Of a stretch of DNA of 64,000 nt, positions 18,175 through 26,275 are shown piece after piece (the first letter of the stretch is position 1; every line of letters begins with the position of its first letter). Origin of the DNA: Oceanibium sediminis (GTDB lineage Bacteria; Pseudomonadota; Alphaproteobacteria; Rhodobacterales; Rhodobacteraceae); NCBI RefSeq assembly GCF_003265325.1, contig NZ_QGNX01000006.1, positions 62,001 to 126,000 of the forward strand, read 5' to 3'. Position numbers and translations under genes: made by a program. Under the pieces are notes generated by a model, which did no database searches, was not told the origin of the DNA, and saw nothing but the letters and a program-made list of their open reading frames with translations.

Positions 18175-19095
18175 TCACCGGCCCCGGATGCGCGGGTCCA
18201 GCGCGTCGCGCAGTCCGTCGCCCATGAAGTTCACGCTCAACACCGTCAACGAGATCGCCAGCCCCGGCCAGATCACCCGCGCGGGCGTCAGCGTCATGAA
18301 ATTCGCGCCGTCGAACAACAGCCGCCCCCAGGTCGGAAAGTCCGACGGGAAGCCCAGCCCCAGAAAACTGAGCGCGCTTTCGGTGATGATCGCATTCGCC
18401 ACCCCCAGCGTGGCCGACACCATGATTGGCGACAGGATGTTGGGCATCACGTGGCGCAGGATGATCCGGCGCGGCGGCGTCCCGATGGAGCGCGCGGCCA
18501 GCACGAACTCCCGCTCCTTCAACGCCAGCACGTCGCCGCGCACAATGCGTGCCGTCTGCATCCAACTGGTGATCCCGATCACGAAGACGATCAGCAGGAA
18601 AATCCCCGTCTCCGGCCCGAAGGCCGCGCGCAGCGTGTCGCGGAACAGCATGATGATGACCAGCAGCAAGGGCAGCAGCGGCAGCGCCAGGAACAGGTCC
18701 GTCAGGCGCATCAGCGGCCCGTCGAGGCGGCGGAAATACCCCGCGAGCACGCCCACGAAGGTTCCCACCACTAGGCTCAGCAGCATCGCCGTGATCCCCA
18801 CGGCAAGCGAGGTGCGCCCCCCGTAGAGCACCTGCGCGAACATGTCCCGCCCAAGGTTGTCCGTGCCCATCGGATGCGCCCAGCTCATGCCCGCGTTCTT
18901 GTTGCGGATATCCAGGAACTGCGGGTCCGCATCGTGGATGTAGGGGCCGAAGATGGTCAGCAGGATGATGAAGACGAAGATGAAGGTCCCCAGCATCGCG
19001 CCCTTGTGGGTGCGGTACTGCGCCCAGACATCGCTCCAGAGCGAGCGGTGCCGCGTTTCCTGCAACAGCGTCACGGTGGCCGGGGCGTCAGTCAT
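18175..19095 (-). CDS. Peptide/nickel-type ABC transporter permease (DppC/OppC family)
   Basis: A 306-residue permease with about six membrane helices. It carries the OppC N-terminal extension domain ('PHMGTDNLGRDMF'-like 'MGTDNLGRDMFAQ') and the cytoplasmic EAA loop ('LAARSIGTPPRRIILRHVMPN'). It pairs with the DppB-type permease to form the import channel. ATG 19095 overlaps the preceding permease stop by eight bases, so translation is coupled. It is the last gene of the five-gene operon 23948 to 18175. Confidence 0.92.
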   Translation of the reverse strand: MTDAPATVTLLQETRHRSLWSDVWAQYRTHKGAMLGTFIFVFIILLTIFGPYIHDADPQFLDIRNKNAGMSWAHPMGTDNLGRDMFAQVLYGGRTSLAVGITAMLLSLVVGTFVGVLAGYFRRLDGPLMRLTDLFLALPLLPLLLVIIMLFRDTLRAAFGPETGIFLLIVFVIGITSWMQTARIVRGDVLALKEREFVLAARSIGTPPRRIILRHVMPNILSPIMVSATLGVANAIITESALSFLGLGFPSDFPTWGRLLFDGANFMTLTPARVIWPGLAISLTVLSVNFMGDGLRDALDPRIRGR

Positions 19096-20101
19096 AGCGG
19101 ATCCTCGGGTCAAGAATGCCGTAGAGCAGGTCGGCGACCAGGTTGAAGGCCACGATCAGCACCGCGAAGATGAAGGTCAGCGTCTGCACCAGCGGAATGT
19201 CCGCGCCCTGGATGCCGACGATCAGCAACTGGCCAAGGCCGTTTACGCGAAAGATCTGCTCGGTGATGATCGCCCCGCCGAACACCTGCGGCACGCCCAG
19301 CGCGATCACCGTGACCACCGGGATCATCGAGTTGCGCAACACGTGGATCAGCACGACCGAGCGTTCCCGCACCCCCTTGGCGCGGGCGGTCCGCACGTAG
19401 TCCTGTTGCAGGTTGTCGAGCATGGAGGCGCGCATGAACCGGCTTATCTGCGCGGCGTTGAACAATGCGAGCACCATTGTCGGCATGATCATCTGGCGCA
19501 CCTGCACCCAGAAACTGGCCCAGTCGGTGACCTCGTGGGTGGTGTCGTAGACGCTCGGGAACAATTGCAGGTTGACCGAGAAGATGACGATGAACAAAAG
19601 CCCGGTGAAAAAGGTCGGCACCGAAAACCCGGCCATGGAAAACAGCGTTCCGAACTGGTCGAACCAGCTGTACTGCTTGTAGGCCGACAGGATGCCGATG
19701 GGCAGCGCGATCAGGATGCCAAGGACATAGGACATGCCCACGACCCACAGCGTCTGGGGCATCCGCTCGACGATCAGGTCCACCACGGGGGAACGTGTCT
19801 GCCAGGAAATCACGCGCAGGCGGTTCTCGCTGTCGCCGATGGTCCAGCCGGTCCACTGCTCTAGGATGTTCAATGGTTCGTTCCAGAAGAACTGGACGCA
19901 CCATTTGAAGTAGCGGATCGGCATCGCCTGGTCGAGGCCCAGGCTCTCGCGGATCTGCTGGCGCACATCGGGCGGGATCGTCAGTGGCAGGCTGGCCGTG
20001 GGATCGTTCGGGGCAAGATCGAGGATCGCGAAGATGATGAAGCTGATCAACAGCAGCGTCGGGATGGCGAACATCAACCGGCGAAGCGTGTAGTTGAGCA
20101 T
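19088..20101 (-). CDS. Peptide/nickel-type ABC transporter permease (DppB/OppB family)
   Basis: A 337-residue permease with the family N-terminus 'LNYTLRRLMFAIPTLLLIS', six predicted helices and the EAA loop 'VRTARAKGVRERSVVLIHVLRNS'. It forms the import channel with the downstream DppC-type subunit. It is separated from the upstream substrate-binding gene by 74 bp containing a strong hairpin. The specific substrate is unknown; peptide-type systems also carry opines, glutathione and other small compounds. Confidence 0.93.
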   Translation of the reverse strand: MLNYTLRRLMFAIPTLLLISFIIFAILDLAPNDPTASLPLTIPPDVRQQIRESLGLDQAMPIRYFKWCVQFFWNEPLNILEQWTGWTIGDSENRLRVISWQTRSPVVDLIVERMPQTLWVVGMSYVLGILIALPIGILSAYKQYSWFDQFGTLFSMAGFSVPTFFTGLLFIVIFSVNLQLFPSVYDTTHEVTDWASFWVQVRQMIMPTMVLALFNAAQISRFMRASMLDNLQQDYVRTARAKGVRERSVVLIHVLRNSMIPVVTVIALGVPQVFGGAIITEQIFRVNGLGQLLIVGIQGADIPLVQTLTFIFAVLIVAFNLVADLLYGILDPRIRYD

Positions 20102-20137
20102 AGGCGATGCGCCTCGATGATGGGGAAATGGAAGGAG

Positions 20138-20163
20138 GCGGCCCCGTGGAGTTACGGGGCCGC
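20138..20163 (-). terminator. Stem-loop between binding-protein and permease genes
   Basis: A perfect 10-bp stem, GCGGCCCCGT with ACGGGGCCGC, closes a six-base loop. It lies directly after the substrate-binding protein stop. It has no T-tract, so it probably lowers read-through or protects the 3' end of the binding-protein mRNA, as is common in importer operons. Confidence 0.6.
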
Positions 20164-20175
20164 GTGTTGGTCAGG

Positions 20176-21882
20176 TTACTCGGCGCGGGTCCAGTCGGCG
20201 ATGTTCCACAACTCGCTGTCCCAGTCGGTCATGCGCACGCCTTCCAACGTGTTCGCATGGGCCGATGTGCCGCCGCGATAGACCAGCGGAATGATCGAGT
20301 AGCTCTGCATGAGCATGTCGTTCATTGCCTTGGCGATGCGGCCACGCTCGTTCAGGTCGGCGGTCTTGGACATCTCGTCGACCAGGGCGTCATAGGCCGG
20401 GTCGCAGAAACGCTGGATGTTCGCGCCCTGCCACTGGGAATCCGGGCCCGGGATTTCCGCGCAGCGCCAGTTGCCCATGTACGCCTCGGGGTCGGCGCCC
20501 GCGAAGTTGTTGGTGTACATCTGGACGTCGGCATAGAACTTCTGGAACGTATCCGGGCTGCCCGGATCACCGCCGAAGAAGACGGACGCATCGATGTTGC
20601 GCAGCTCGACTTCCACGCCCAGTTCGTTCCACCACTGCTTGATCAGCGCCTGCGAACCCTGACGCACGGAGTTGGTGGAGGTCTGGAACAGCACGCTCAG
20701 GCGCACGCCGTCCTTTTCGCGCACACCGTCCGAACCCGGCACCCAGCCTGCCTCGTCCAGCAGCGCCTTGGCGCCTTCCATGTCCTGCACCTTGCAGCCG
20801 TCATTTGCGGTGGAGGCATAGATTTCCGGTGCCGGCAGCACGTTGCAGGTGACCTGGCCGGTCCGCCCGTAACCAGCCTCAACCACGATTTCACGGTCGA
20901 TCGCCATGCTCAGCGCCTTACCCACAACCGGATCGGTCAGGAAAGGATGCGGGTTGTTGCCTTCATCATAGACCGAGCGCATGTCGCCCAGCGCCGGGTC
21001 GGGGTTGGTCTGGTTCAGGTGCAGACGCTCGACCGAGGTCTGGAACGACACCACCACCTTGCCTTTGCCCGCCGCTTCCATCTGGGTCAGGATTTCCGGC
21101 TCGATCTGAAGGTTCCAGGCGTAGTCGTACTCGCCCGTTTCCAGCACCGCGCGCGCTGCCGAGGCCGCATCGCCGCCCCCCTTGAACAGCACCGAGCCAA
21201 AGGCCGGTTTGGCCGGGTCGCGGTAGTTCGGGTTGGCTTCCAGGGTGATCACGTCGTTGGGGCGGAATTCCGACACAACGAAGGGGCCGGTGCCGATGGG
21301 GCCAAAGTTGGCATCCGTACACTCGGGCGCCCTTGCACCCATGCAATCCTGGAACTGGGCCTTTTGCAGGATCGGGCTCTCTGCCCCGGCAAAGGCGGTG
21401 TAGGGATAGGGCTTGGGCTCGGCGAAGTTGATCTTGATGGTGCGATCGTCGATCGCCTCGATCGAGGTGATGCCGTCGAAATAGGACGCCTGCGCGCAAC
21501 CGCCCGCGGGGTCGGTGCAATACTGCCAGGTGAAAATGGCGTCCTCCGCCGTTAGCGGCGTGCCGTCGGACCAGGTGATCCCTTCCGAGATCACCCAGGT
21601 GATCGACATCAGATCCTCGGAAACGCCACCGTTTTCCACGGTGGGCAGTTCGTCCACCAAGCGCGGCACCAGGTTGCCGTTCGGATCATAGCTTGCCAGC
21701 GGTTCGATCACCATGGAGGCTGCCTCGACCTCCTTCGTGCCGCCGGACAAGTAGGTGTTCATCGTGGAGGGCGCTTGCCAGTAGATAATGTTGAGCTGCC
21801 CGTCAGAGCCACGCTCCGCAATCGCGGCAGAGGCGACCACGCAGAGCGCGCAGGTCGTTGTTAGAATGAATTTGAGTTTCAT
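20176..21882 (-). CDS. Peptide-type ABC transporter substrate-binding protein (SBP_bac_5)
   Basis: A 568-residue periplasmic binding protein. Residues 1-22 are a Sec signal peptide ending in AIA. The family 5 signature region 'LVPRLVDELPTVENGG' followed by 'WVISEGITWSDGTPLTAEDAIFTW' is present, with 'IIPLVYRGG' near the C-terminus. It captures the ligand and delivers it to the two permeases. A GGGAG site lies 11 bases before the ATG. The unusual gene order places it after the ATPases and before the permeases. An N-terminal repertoire of acidic pocket residues hints at a cationic or peptide ligand, but that is weak. Confidence 0.92.
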   Translation of the reverse strand: MKLKFILTTTCALCVVASAAIAERGSDGQLNIIYWQAPSTMNTYLSGGTKEVEAASMVIEPLASYDPNGNLVPRLVDELPTVENGGVSEDLMSITWVISEGITWSDGTPLTAEDAIFTWQYCTDPAGGCAQASYFDGITSIEAIDDRTIKINFAEPKPYPYTAFAGAESPILQKAQFQDCMGARAPECTDANFGPIGTGPFVVSEFRPNDVITLEANPNYRDPAKPAFGSVLFKGGGDAASAARAVLETGEYDYAWNLQIEPEILTQMEAAGKGKVVVSFQTSVERLHLNQTNPDPALGDMRSVYDEGNNPHPFLTDPVVGKALSMAIDREIVVEAGYGRTGQVTCNVLPAPEIYASTANDGCKVQDMEGAKALLDEAGWVPGSDGVREKDGVRLSVLFQTSTNSVRQGSQALIKQWWNELGVEVELRNIDASVFFGGDPGSPDTFQKFYADVQMYTNNFAGADPEAYMGNWRCAEIPGPDSQWQGANIQRFCDPAYDALVDEMSKTADLNERGRIAKAMNDMLMQSYSIIPLVYRGGTSAHANTLEGVRMTDWDSELWNIADWTRAE

Positions 21883-21958
21883 AAGTCTTTTAGCTCCCTA
21901 TTGCCTTGGAGGTTGAGAATGCGTGCTTTTTCGCGGACGCTCTTCCGTGAATTTCATG

Positions 21959-22951
21959 CTACGCGTCTTCCAGAAGATGGCAAGCTGCATACCTTCCCTG
22001 CCCCAGGTCCAGCCAGGCGGGATCCTTCTCGCGGCAGATATCCATCACCTTCGGGCAGCGGGTACAGAAATTGCACCCCTTGGGCGGATTGGTCGGGCTT
22101 GGCACATCGCCGTTCAGGATGATGCGGTTCTGGGGCACGGAGTCCGGGTCCGGGTTCGGAACGGCGGACAGAAGCGCCTGCGTGTAGGGGTGCTTTGGAT
22201 CGGCATAGAGCGCGTCGCGCGGGGCCAATTCGACGATCTTGCCGAGGTACATCACCGCCACCCGGGTGGCGAGGTGGCGCACCATCGACAGGTCATGGCT
22301 GATGAACAGGTAGGTCAGGCCGAACTGTTCCTGCAAATCCTCAAGCAGATTCACCACCTGCGCCTGGATCGACACGTCCAGCGCGGCGATGGGCTCGTCG
22401 CAGACGATGAACTTGGGGTTCAGCGCCAGTGCGCGCGCGATGCCGATGCGCTGGCGCTGACCGCCGGAAAACTCGTGCGGGTAACGGCTGGCGAATTCCC
22501 GGTTCAGGCCCACAGCGTCCATCAGCTCCAGCACCCGGGCGCGGCGATCCTTCGGTTTCATGGCGTGATGTTCGAGCAGCGGCTCGGCGATGATCGAGCC
22601 GACGGTCATGCGCGGGTTTAGGCTGGCCTGCGGGTCCTGGAAGATCATCTGCATGGTCGGGCGCAGGTTGCGCAACGCCTCCCCCTCCAGATGGGCAATT
22701 TCCTTTCCGTCAATCACGATGCTGCCCGACGTGGGATCGTACAGCCGCAGGATCGCGCGGCCCGCGGTGGACTTGCCGCACCCGCTTTCCCCGACGAGGC
22801 CCAGCGTCTCGCCCTCGTAGATGTCGAAGGTCACGTCATCCACCGCCTTCACGGTGCCCACCTGCTTGCGTAGAATGCCCGCGTAGATGGGGAAATGCAT
22901 CTTCAGCCCCGAAACCTCGACCAGTTTGCGGGGGTCCTGCCCGTCAGCCAT
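21959..22951 (-). CDS. Oligopeptide-type ABC transporter ATP-binding protein (OppF/DppF family)
   Basis: A 330-residue ATPase with Walker A '[12 protein letters not shown]', signature '[15 protein letters not shown]', Walker B 'FIVCDEP' and switch His in 'LFISHD'. The C-terminal oligo_HPY domain '[12 protein letters not shown]' is followed by a Cys-rich stretch ('[14 protein letters not shown]') that in this family binds an iron-sulfur cluster or metal. ATG 22951 overlaps the oppD-type stop by eight bases; longer upstream starts run antisense-like through that gene and are rejected. Confidence 0.93.
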   Translation of the reverse strand: MADGQDPRKLVEVSGLKMHFPIYAGILRKQVGTVKAVDDVTFDIYEGETLGLVGESGCGKSTAGRAILRLYDPTSGSIVIDGKEIAHLEGEALRNLRPTMQMIFQDPQASLNPRMTVGSIIAEPLLEHHAMKPKDRRARVLELMDAVGLNREFASRYPHEFSGGQRQRIGIARALALNPKFIVCDEPIAALDVSIQAQVVNLLEDLQEQFGLTYLFISHDLSMVRHLATRVAVMYLGKIVELAPRDALYADPKHPYTQALLSAVPNPDPDSVPQNRIILNGDVPSPTNPPKGCNFCTRCPKVMDICREKDPAWLDLGQGRYAACHLLEDA

Positions 22952-23948
22952 GGTGCGCCCCCCCCGTGGCGAAGTCCCAGAAACAGGCGACGTCATGGCC
23001 CGGGCTGACCAGCCTCCGGGCGGGGTTCTCGGCCAGGCACCGCTCGAACGCATGCGGGCAGCGCGCCGCGAAAGGGCAGCTGGCGGGATGCGCGGCAAGG
23101 CTGGGTGGTTGCCCCGAGATCGAGCGCAGCCGCGCGTCGCGCGCGCCATCCACCCGCGGGATCGTTTCCAGCAGCGCGCGGGTGTAGGGATGCTGGGGGT
23201 TGCGGAACAGTTCCCGCACGGGGGCGTGTTCGACGATCTGCCCGCCGTACATCACCAGCACCCGGTCCGCGATTTCCGCGATCACGCCCAGGTCATGGGT
23301 GATCCAGACGATCGCCATCCCAAGTTTCTGGCGCAAGTCCTTGATAAGTTCGATGATCTGCGCCTGGATCGTCACGTCCAGCGCGGTCGTCGGCTCGTCC
23401 GCGATCAGCACCTTGGGGTCGCAGGCCAGTGCGATGGCGATCATTACGCGCTGCCGCATCCCGCCCGAGAACTGGTGCGGGAAGTCGCCCAGGCGCTTCG
23501 CCGCGTCGGGGATGCCGACCAGCGCCAGAAGCTCCGCCGCGCGGACGCTGGCCGCCCGCTTCGACAGCTTCAGGTGGATGCGCAACGGCTCCACCAGCTG
23601 GTAGCCCACGGTAAAAACCGGGTTCAGCGAGGTCATCGGGTCCTGGAACACGAAGCCGATGTCCCCGCCCCTGAGCTTGCGCAGCTGCGCCTCGGACATG
23701 GCACGCACGTCGTGGCCCTGGTAGCGGATATCGCCACGCACCACCTCGGCCGGGGGCGAAGGCAGCAGGCCCATCAGGCTCATCATCGTGACGGATTTTC
23801 CGGAACCGCTTTCCCCGACAACGCCCAGCAGCTCACCCGGTCGGATCGAGAAGCTGACGGAGTTGACCGCGTGCACTTCGCCATCGCGGGTGCGGAAAAT
23901 GGTTTTCAGATCATGCACGTCCAGAATGGGTTCTGACCCGTCGGGCAT
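22944..23948 (-). CDS. Oligopeptide-type ABC transporter ATP-binding protein (OppD/DppD family)
   Basis: A 334-residue ATPase with Walker A '[12 protein letters not shown]', signature '[15 protein letters not shown]', Walker B 'VLIADEP' and H-loop 'VWITHD', plus the C-terminal HPYTRALL domain and Cys pair '[14 protein letters not shown]'. It forms a heterodimer with the OppF-type protein and powers import. ATG 23948 has a GGGAG site upstream and starts the operon. The 17-bp palindrome 23986-24002 sits 38 bases upstream. Confidence 0.93.
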   Translation of the reverse strand: MPDGSEPILDVHDLKTIFRTRDGEVHAVNSVSFSIRPGELLGVVGESGSGKSVTMMSLMGLLPSPPAEVVRGDIRYQGHDVRAMSEAQLRKLRGGDIGFVFQDPMTSLNPVFTVGYQLVEPLRIHLKLSKRAASVRAAELLALVGIPDAAKRLGDFPHQFSGGMRQRVMIAIALACDPKVLIADEPTTALDVTIQAQIIELIKDLRQKLGMAIVWITHDLGVIAEIADRVLVMYGGQIVEHAPVRELFRNPQHPYTRALLETIPRVDGARDARLRSISGQPPSLAAHPASCPFAARCPHAFERCLAENPARRLVSPGHDVACFWDFATGGAHHG

Positions 23949-23985
23949 TGGCGGCTCCCTGTTGGTCCGGGCGTTTGGGTGACTT

Positions 23986-24002
23986 TCAAGGTGACACCTT
24001 GA
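23986..24002. promoter_or_regulatory. Perfect 17-bp palindrome, candidate operator between the ABC operon and argE
   Basis: TCAAGGTGACACCTTGA is a perfect 8+1+8 inverted repeat in the 134-bp divergent intergenic region. It is 38 bp from the importer operon start and 81 bp from the argE start. The size and symmetry fit a dimeric repressor site controlling one or both operons. No regulator gene is adjacent. Confidence 0.5.
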
Positions 24003-24082
24003 CCGGACGCTAGAACGTCGCCACTCACAGGGCAAACAGTTTCGGGGCCCATATTCCCCTAGGTCAGTCGAAGGAAGCGCCG

Positions 24083-24108
24083 ATGGCAAAGGTACTTACC
24101 CCCGGGAG
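24083..24108 (+). other. argE: Out-of-frame 5' end of argE (apparent one-base deletion in a C-run)
   Basis: ATG 24083 has a well-placed AAGGAAG site and encodes M-A-K-V-L-T-P, then the frame is lost at the five-C run 24099-24103. With one more C the reading would continue as L-T-P-R-E-M-L-G-K-L, joining the argE frame and matching the usual N-terminus of this enzyme. It is either an assembly error or a real frameshift. Confidence 0.65.
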
Positions 24109-25239
24109 ATGCTGGGAAAACTTGTCGGCTTCAACACGGAGTCCCAGCGCAGCAACATTCCCCTGATCGACTTCGTCGAGGACTACCTCGCCGGACATGG
24201 CGTCAGCGCGACGCGGGTGCCGGACGAGACGGGGCAGAAAGCCGCACTCTTTACGCAGATCGGGCCGGATGTGTCGGGGGGCGTGATCCTGTCGGGCCAC
24301 ACCGACGTGGTGCCCGTGAAAGGGCAGGACTGGACCAGCGATCCCTTCGTGCTGACGGAACGGGAGGGGCGGCTTTATGGGCGCGGCACGGCGGACATGA
24401 AGGGCTACCTCGCCTGCGTGCTGGTGGCGGTGCCCCGGATGCTGGCCGCGCCGCTGAAACGCCCGATCCAGCTGGCCCTGTCCTATGACGAGGAGGTCGG
24501 CTGCCTTGGCGCGCCGCCCCTGATCGAAGCGATGCGCGCCGCCCTGCCCCCGGCGGACGCCGCCATCATCGGCGAGCCGACGCTGATGAAGACGGTCACC
24601 GGGCACAAGGCCATCGCGGACTTCACCACACGCATTCGCGGGCACGAGGTGCACTCAAGCCTGATGCACACCGGCGTCTCCGCAACCATGGCGGCGGCCG
24701 AGCTGATCCAGTGGCACGCCGCGCGGACCGAGGCGAACCGCGCAAGGGCCGAGCCGGACTCGCCCTACGTGCCGCCCTGGACGACGCTGCATGTCGGCGT
24801 CGTGAAGGGCGGCACCGCCCATAACATCACCGCGCGCGACTGCATGTTCACCACCGATATCCGCGTCCTGCCCGGCGAAACCGCCGAGGATTGGCTGGCC
24901 GCCTATCGCACAGAGGCGGCAGCGCTGGAATCGCGCCTGAAAGCCGTGCACCCGGACGCGCGGGTCGAGATTACAGTGAACGCCGTCGTCCCCGCCTGCC
25001 GGGCCGAGGATAACGGCGCGGCGGAAGCGCTGGTGCGTAGCCTGACCGGGGACAACTCCGTCAACGTGGTCGCCTACGCGACGGAGGCGGGCCAGTTCCA
25101 GGACGGCGGCTATTCGGCGGTGGTCTGCGGCCCCGGCTCCATCGAGCAGGCGCACCAGCCCGACGAGTTCATAGCCGTATCCCAGCTTGACGCCGGCGCG
25201 GCCTTCATCGCGCGGTTGATCGCGCGCCTCAGCGACTGA
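24109..25239 (+). CDS. argE: Acetylornithine deacetylase / M20 family peptidase (5' end frame-broken)
   Basis: The intact part encodes 376 residues of an M20 dinuclear zinc enzyme: 'LSGHTDVVPV' (first His/Asp ligands), 'GRGTADMKG' (bridging Asp), 'SYDEEVGCLGA' (catalytic Glu pair), 'IIGEPT' and 'HQPDEF' (last His). It fits ArgE, which frees ornithine from N-acetylornithine. The ATG at 24109 has no ribosome site, and the true start is probably 24083 in another frame, nine codons earlier, lost through a one-base indel. It is divergent from the ABC importer, so the imported compound may be deacylated by this enzyme instead. Its stop overlaps that of the next gene by 11 bases. Confidence 0.85.
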   Translation: MLGKLVGFNTESQRSNIPLIDFVEDYLAGHGVSATRVPDETGQKAALFTQIGPDVSGGVILSGHTDVVPVKGQDWTSDPFVLTEREGRLYGRGTADMKGYLACVLVAVPRMLAAPLKRPIQLALSYDEEVGCLGAPPLIEAMRAALPPADAAIIGEPTLMKTVTGHKAIADFTTRIRGHEVHSSLMHTGVSATMAAAELIQWHAARTEANRARAEPDSPYVPPWTTLHVGVVKGGTAHNITARDCMFTTDIRVLPGETAEDWLAAYRTEAAALESRLKAVHPDARVEITVNAVVPACRAEDNGAAEALVRSLTGDNSVNVVAYATEAGQFQDGGYSAVVCGPGSIEQAHQPDEFIAVSQLDAGAAFIARLIARLSD

Positions 25240-26149
25240 TGGCGCCATCCTCTGACGGAAGCGGCAGCACCCTGACCCCCGGCGCGGCCCCCGCCAGCGC
25301 GGCATAGGTGTCGGGCCAGGCCAGCCGGTCCTTGCGCATCCGAGGGCGCGGCCAGAGCATGTACTGGCGGTTCCCCTCACCCAGCGGATGGGCGCGGTTC
25401 AAGTCCGTCGCGGCTTCGGCCATGGCGCGGGTACCGTCGCCGCGGCCAATCTCCAACAGCGCCTCCGTCGCGCGCTGGCTGAGCGAGGGGCGGCGGTAGA
25501 TCTGCTCAAGGTCATAGCCGGGGCTGTCCTCAAGCCCGGAAAGCAGGTTCAGCAGCGCACCCGCGTCAGAACGCACCATGGCATGCGACCAAAGGGTGAT
25601 GGGGCTGTCGGGGAACGCCCCCCGGATCCGGCGGATCACTTGCCCCCAGTCCGGGGCATTCCGGTCCCAGGCGGCGCGAAAGGCCTCGGGCTCGGTGAAT
25701 TCCGGCAAGGGCGCGCGCAGGGACTCGCAATAGATCGAGCGCGTGAAGTTGATCAGCGGGCGCACCGCGAGGAAGATCTCCACCTCGTGCCCTGCCAGCA
25801 GCCCCGGCAGTGCGCCCAGGCGCGCGGCGACATCGGGGTACAACTGCCCGCCCAGCACGATTTCCCCCGGCGTGCCGATCAGGTTCTCATCCGACAGGAT
25901 CAGCCGGTCGATATCGTCCCGGCGCAGCTGCGGTTCAAGGAAAGCCTCGGCCTGGCGCACCGCCTTTGCCTGTCGCTCTGCATCCCAGCCCGGCCGCTGC
26001 CAGACCCGGCGCGTCACCTCGGCACGCAGATCGTCAAGCGGCACGAAACCGACGCGGCGCGCGGCCAGCAGGTCCGCGTTCCGCTCCAGCGCCGTTTGCA
26101 GGTAGGTGGAGGCAGTCTTGTGCGCCCCAAGATGCAGTGAGATTTTCAC
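25229..26149 (-). CDS. Sulfotransferase-like P-loop protein
   Basis: A 306-residue protein that starts with a beta-strand and P-loop-like 'LGAHKTASTYLQ', the position and form of the PAPS 5'-phosphosulfate loop of bacterial sulfotransferases. 'FLAVRPLINFTRSIYCESLR' (about 130-150) resembles the 3'-phosphate-binding Arg/Ser region. No signal peptide is present, so it would be cytoplasmic. The acceptor is unknown. Similar proteins in marine alphaproteobacteria are often annotated only as hypothetical. Its 3' end overlaps argE tail-to-tail. Confidence 0.55.
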   Translation of the reverse strand: MKISLHLGAHKTASTYLQTALERNADLLAARRVGFVPLDDLRAEVTRRVWQRPGWDAERQAKAVRQAEAFLEPQLRRDDIDRLILSDENLIGTPGEIVLGGQLYPDVAARLGALPGLLAGHEVEIFLAVRPLINFTRSIYCESLRAPLPEFTEPEAFRAAWDRNAPDWGQVIRRIRGAFPDSPITLWSHAMVRSDAGALLNLLSGLEDSPGYDLEQIYRRPSLSQRATEALLEIGRGDGTRAMAEAATDLNRAHPLGEGNRQYMLWPRPRMRKDRLAWPDTYAALAGAAPGVRVLPLPSEDGAISR

Positions 26150-26223
26150 GCTGGCCCGACCCTTCGCCCCATTTCACGCCGCGCGACGAGTACGCGGCCA
26201 AAGTAAGCAACGCCTTAACGGAA

Positions 26224-26253
26224 GCCGCCCCCACCCGGCAAGGTGGGGGCGGC
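26224..26253 (-). terminator. Strong hairpin after the TRAP operon
   Basis: A perfect 12-bp stem, GCCGCCCCCACC with GGTGGGGGCGGC, closes a six-base loop. It lies just past the stop of the large TRAP permease and before the sulfotransferase-like gene on the same strand. There is no clear T-tract. Confidence 0.65.
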
Positions 26254-26275
26254 CCGTTGCGCAGTCATGCGGCGC

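Noticed and set aside
20107-21555. A 482-codon plus frame over the ABC binding protein
   Set aside because: The minus-strand SBP with signal peptide and family motifs explains the region.
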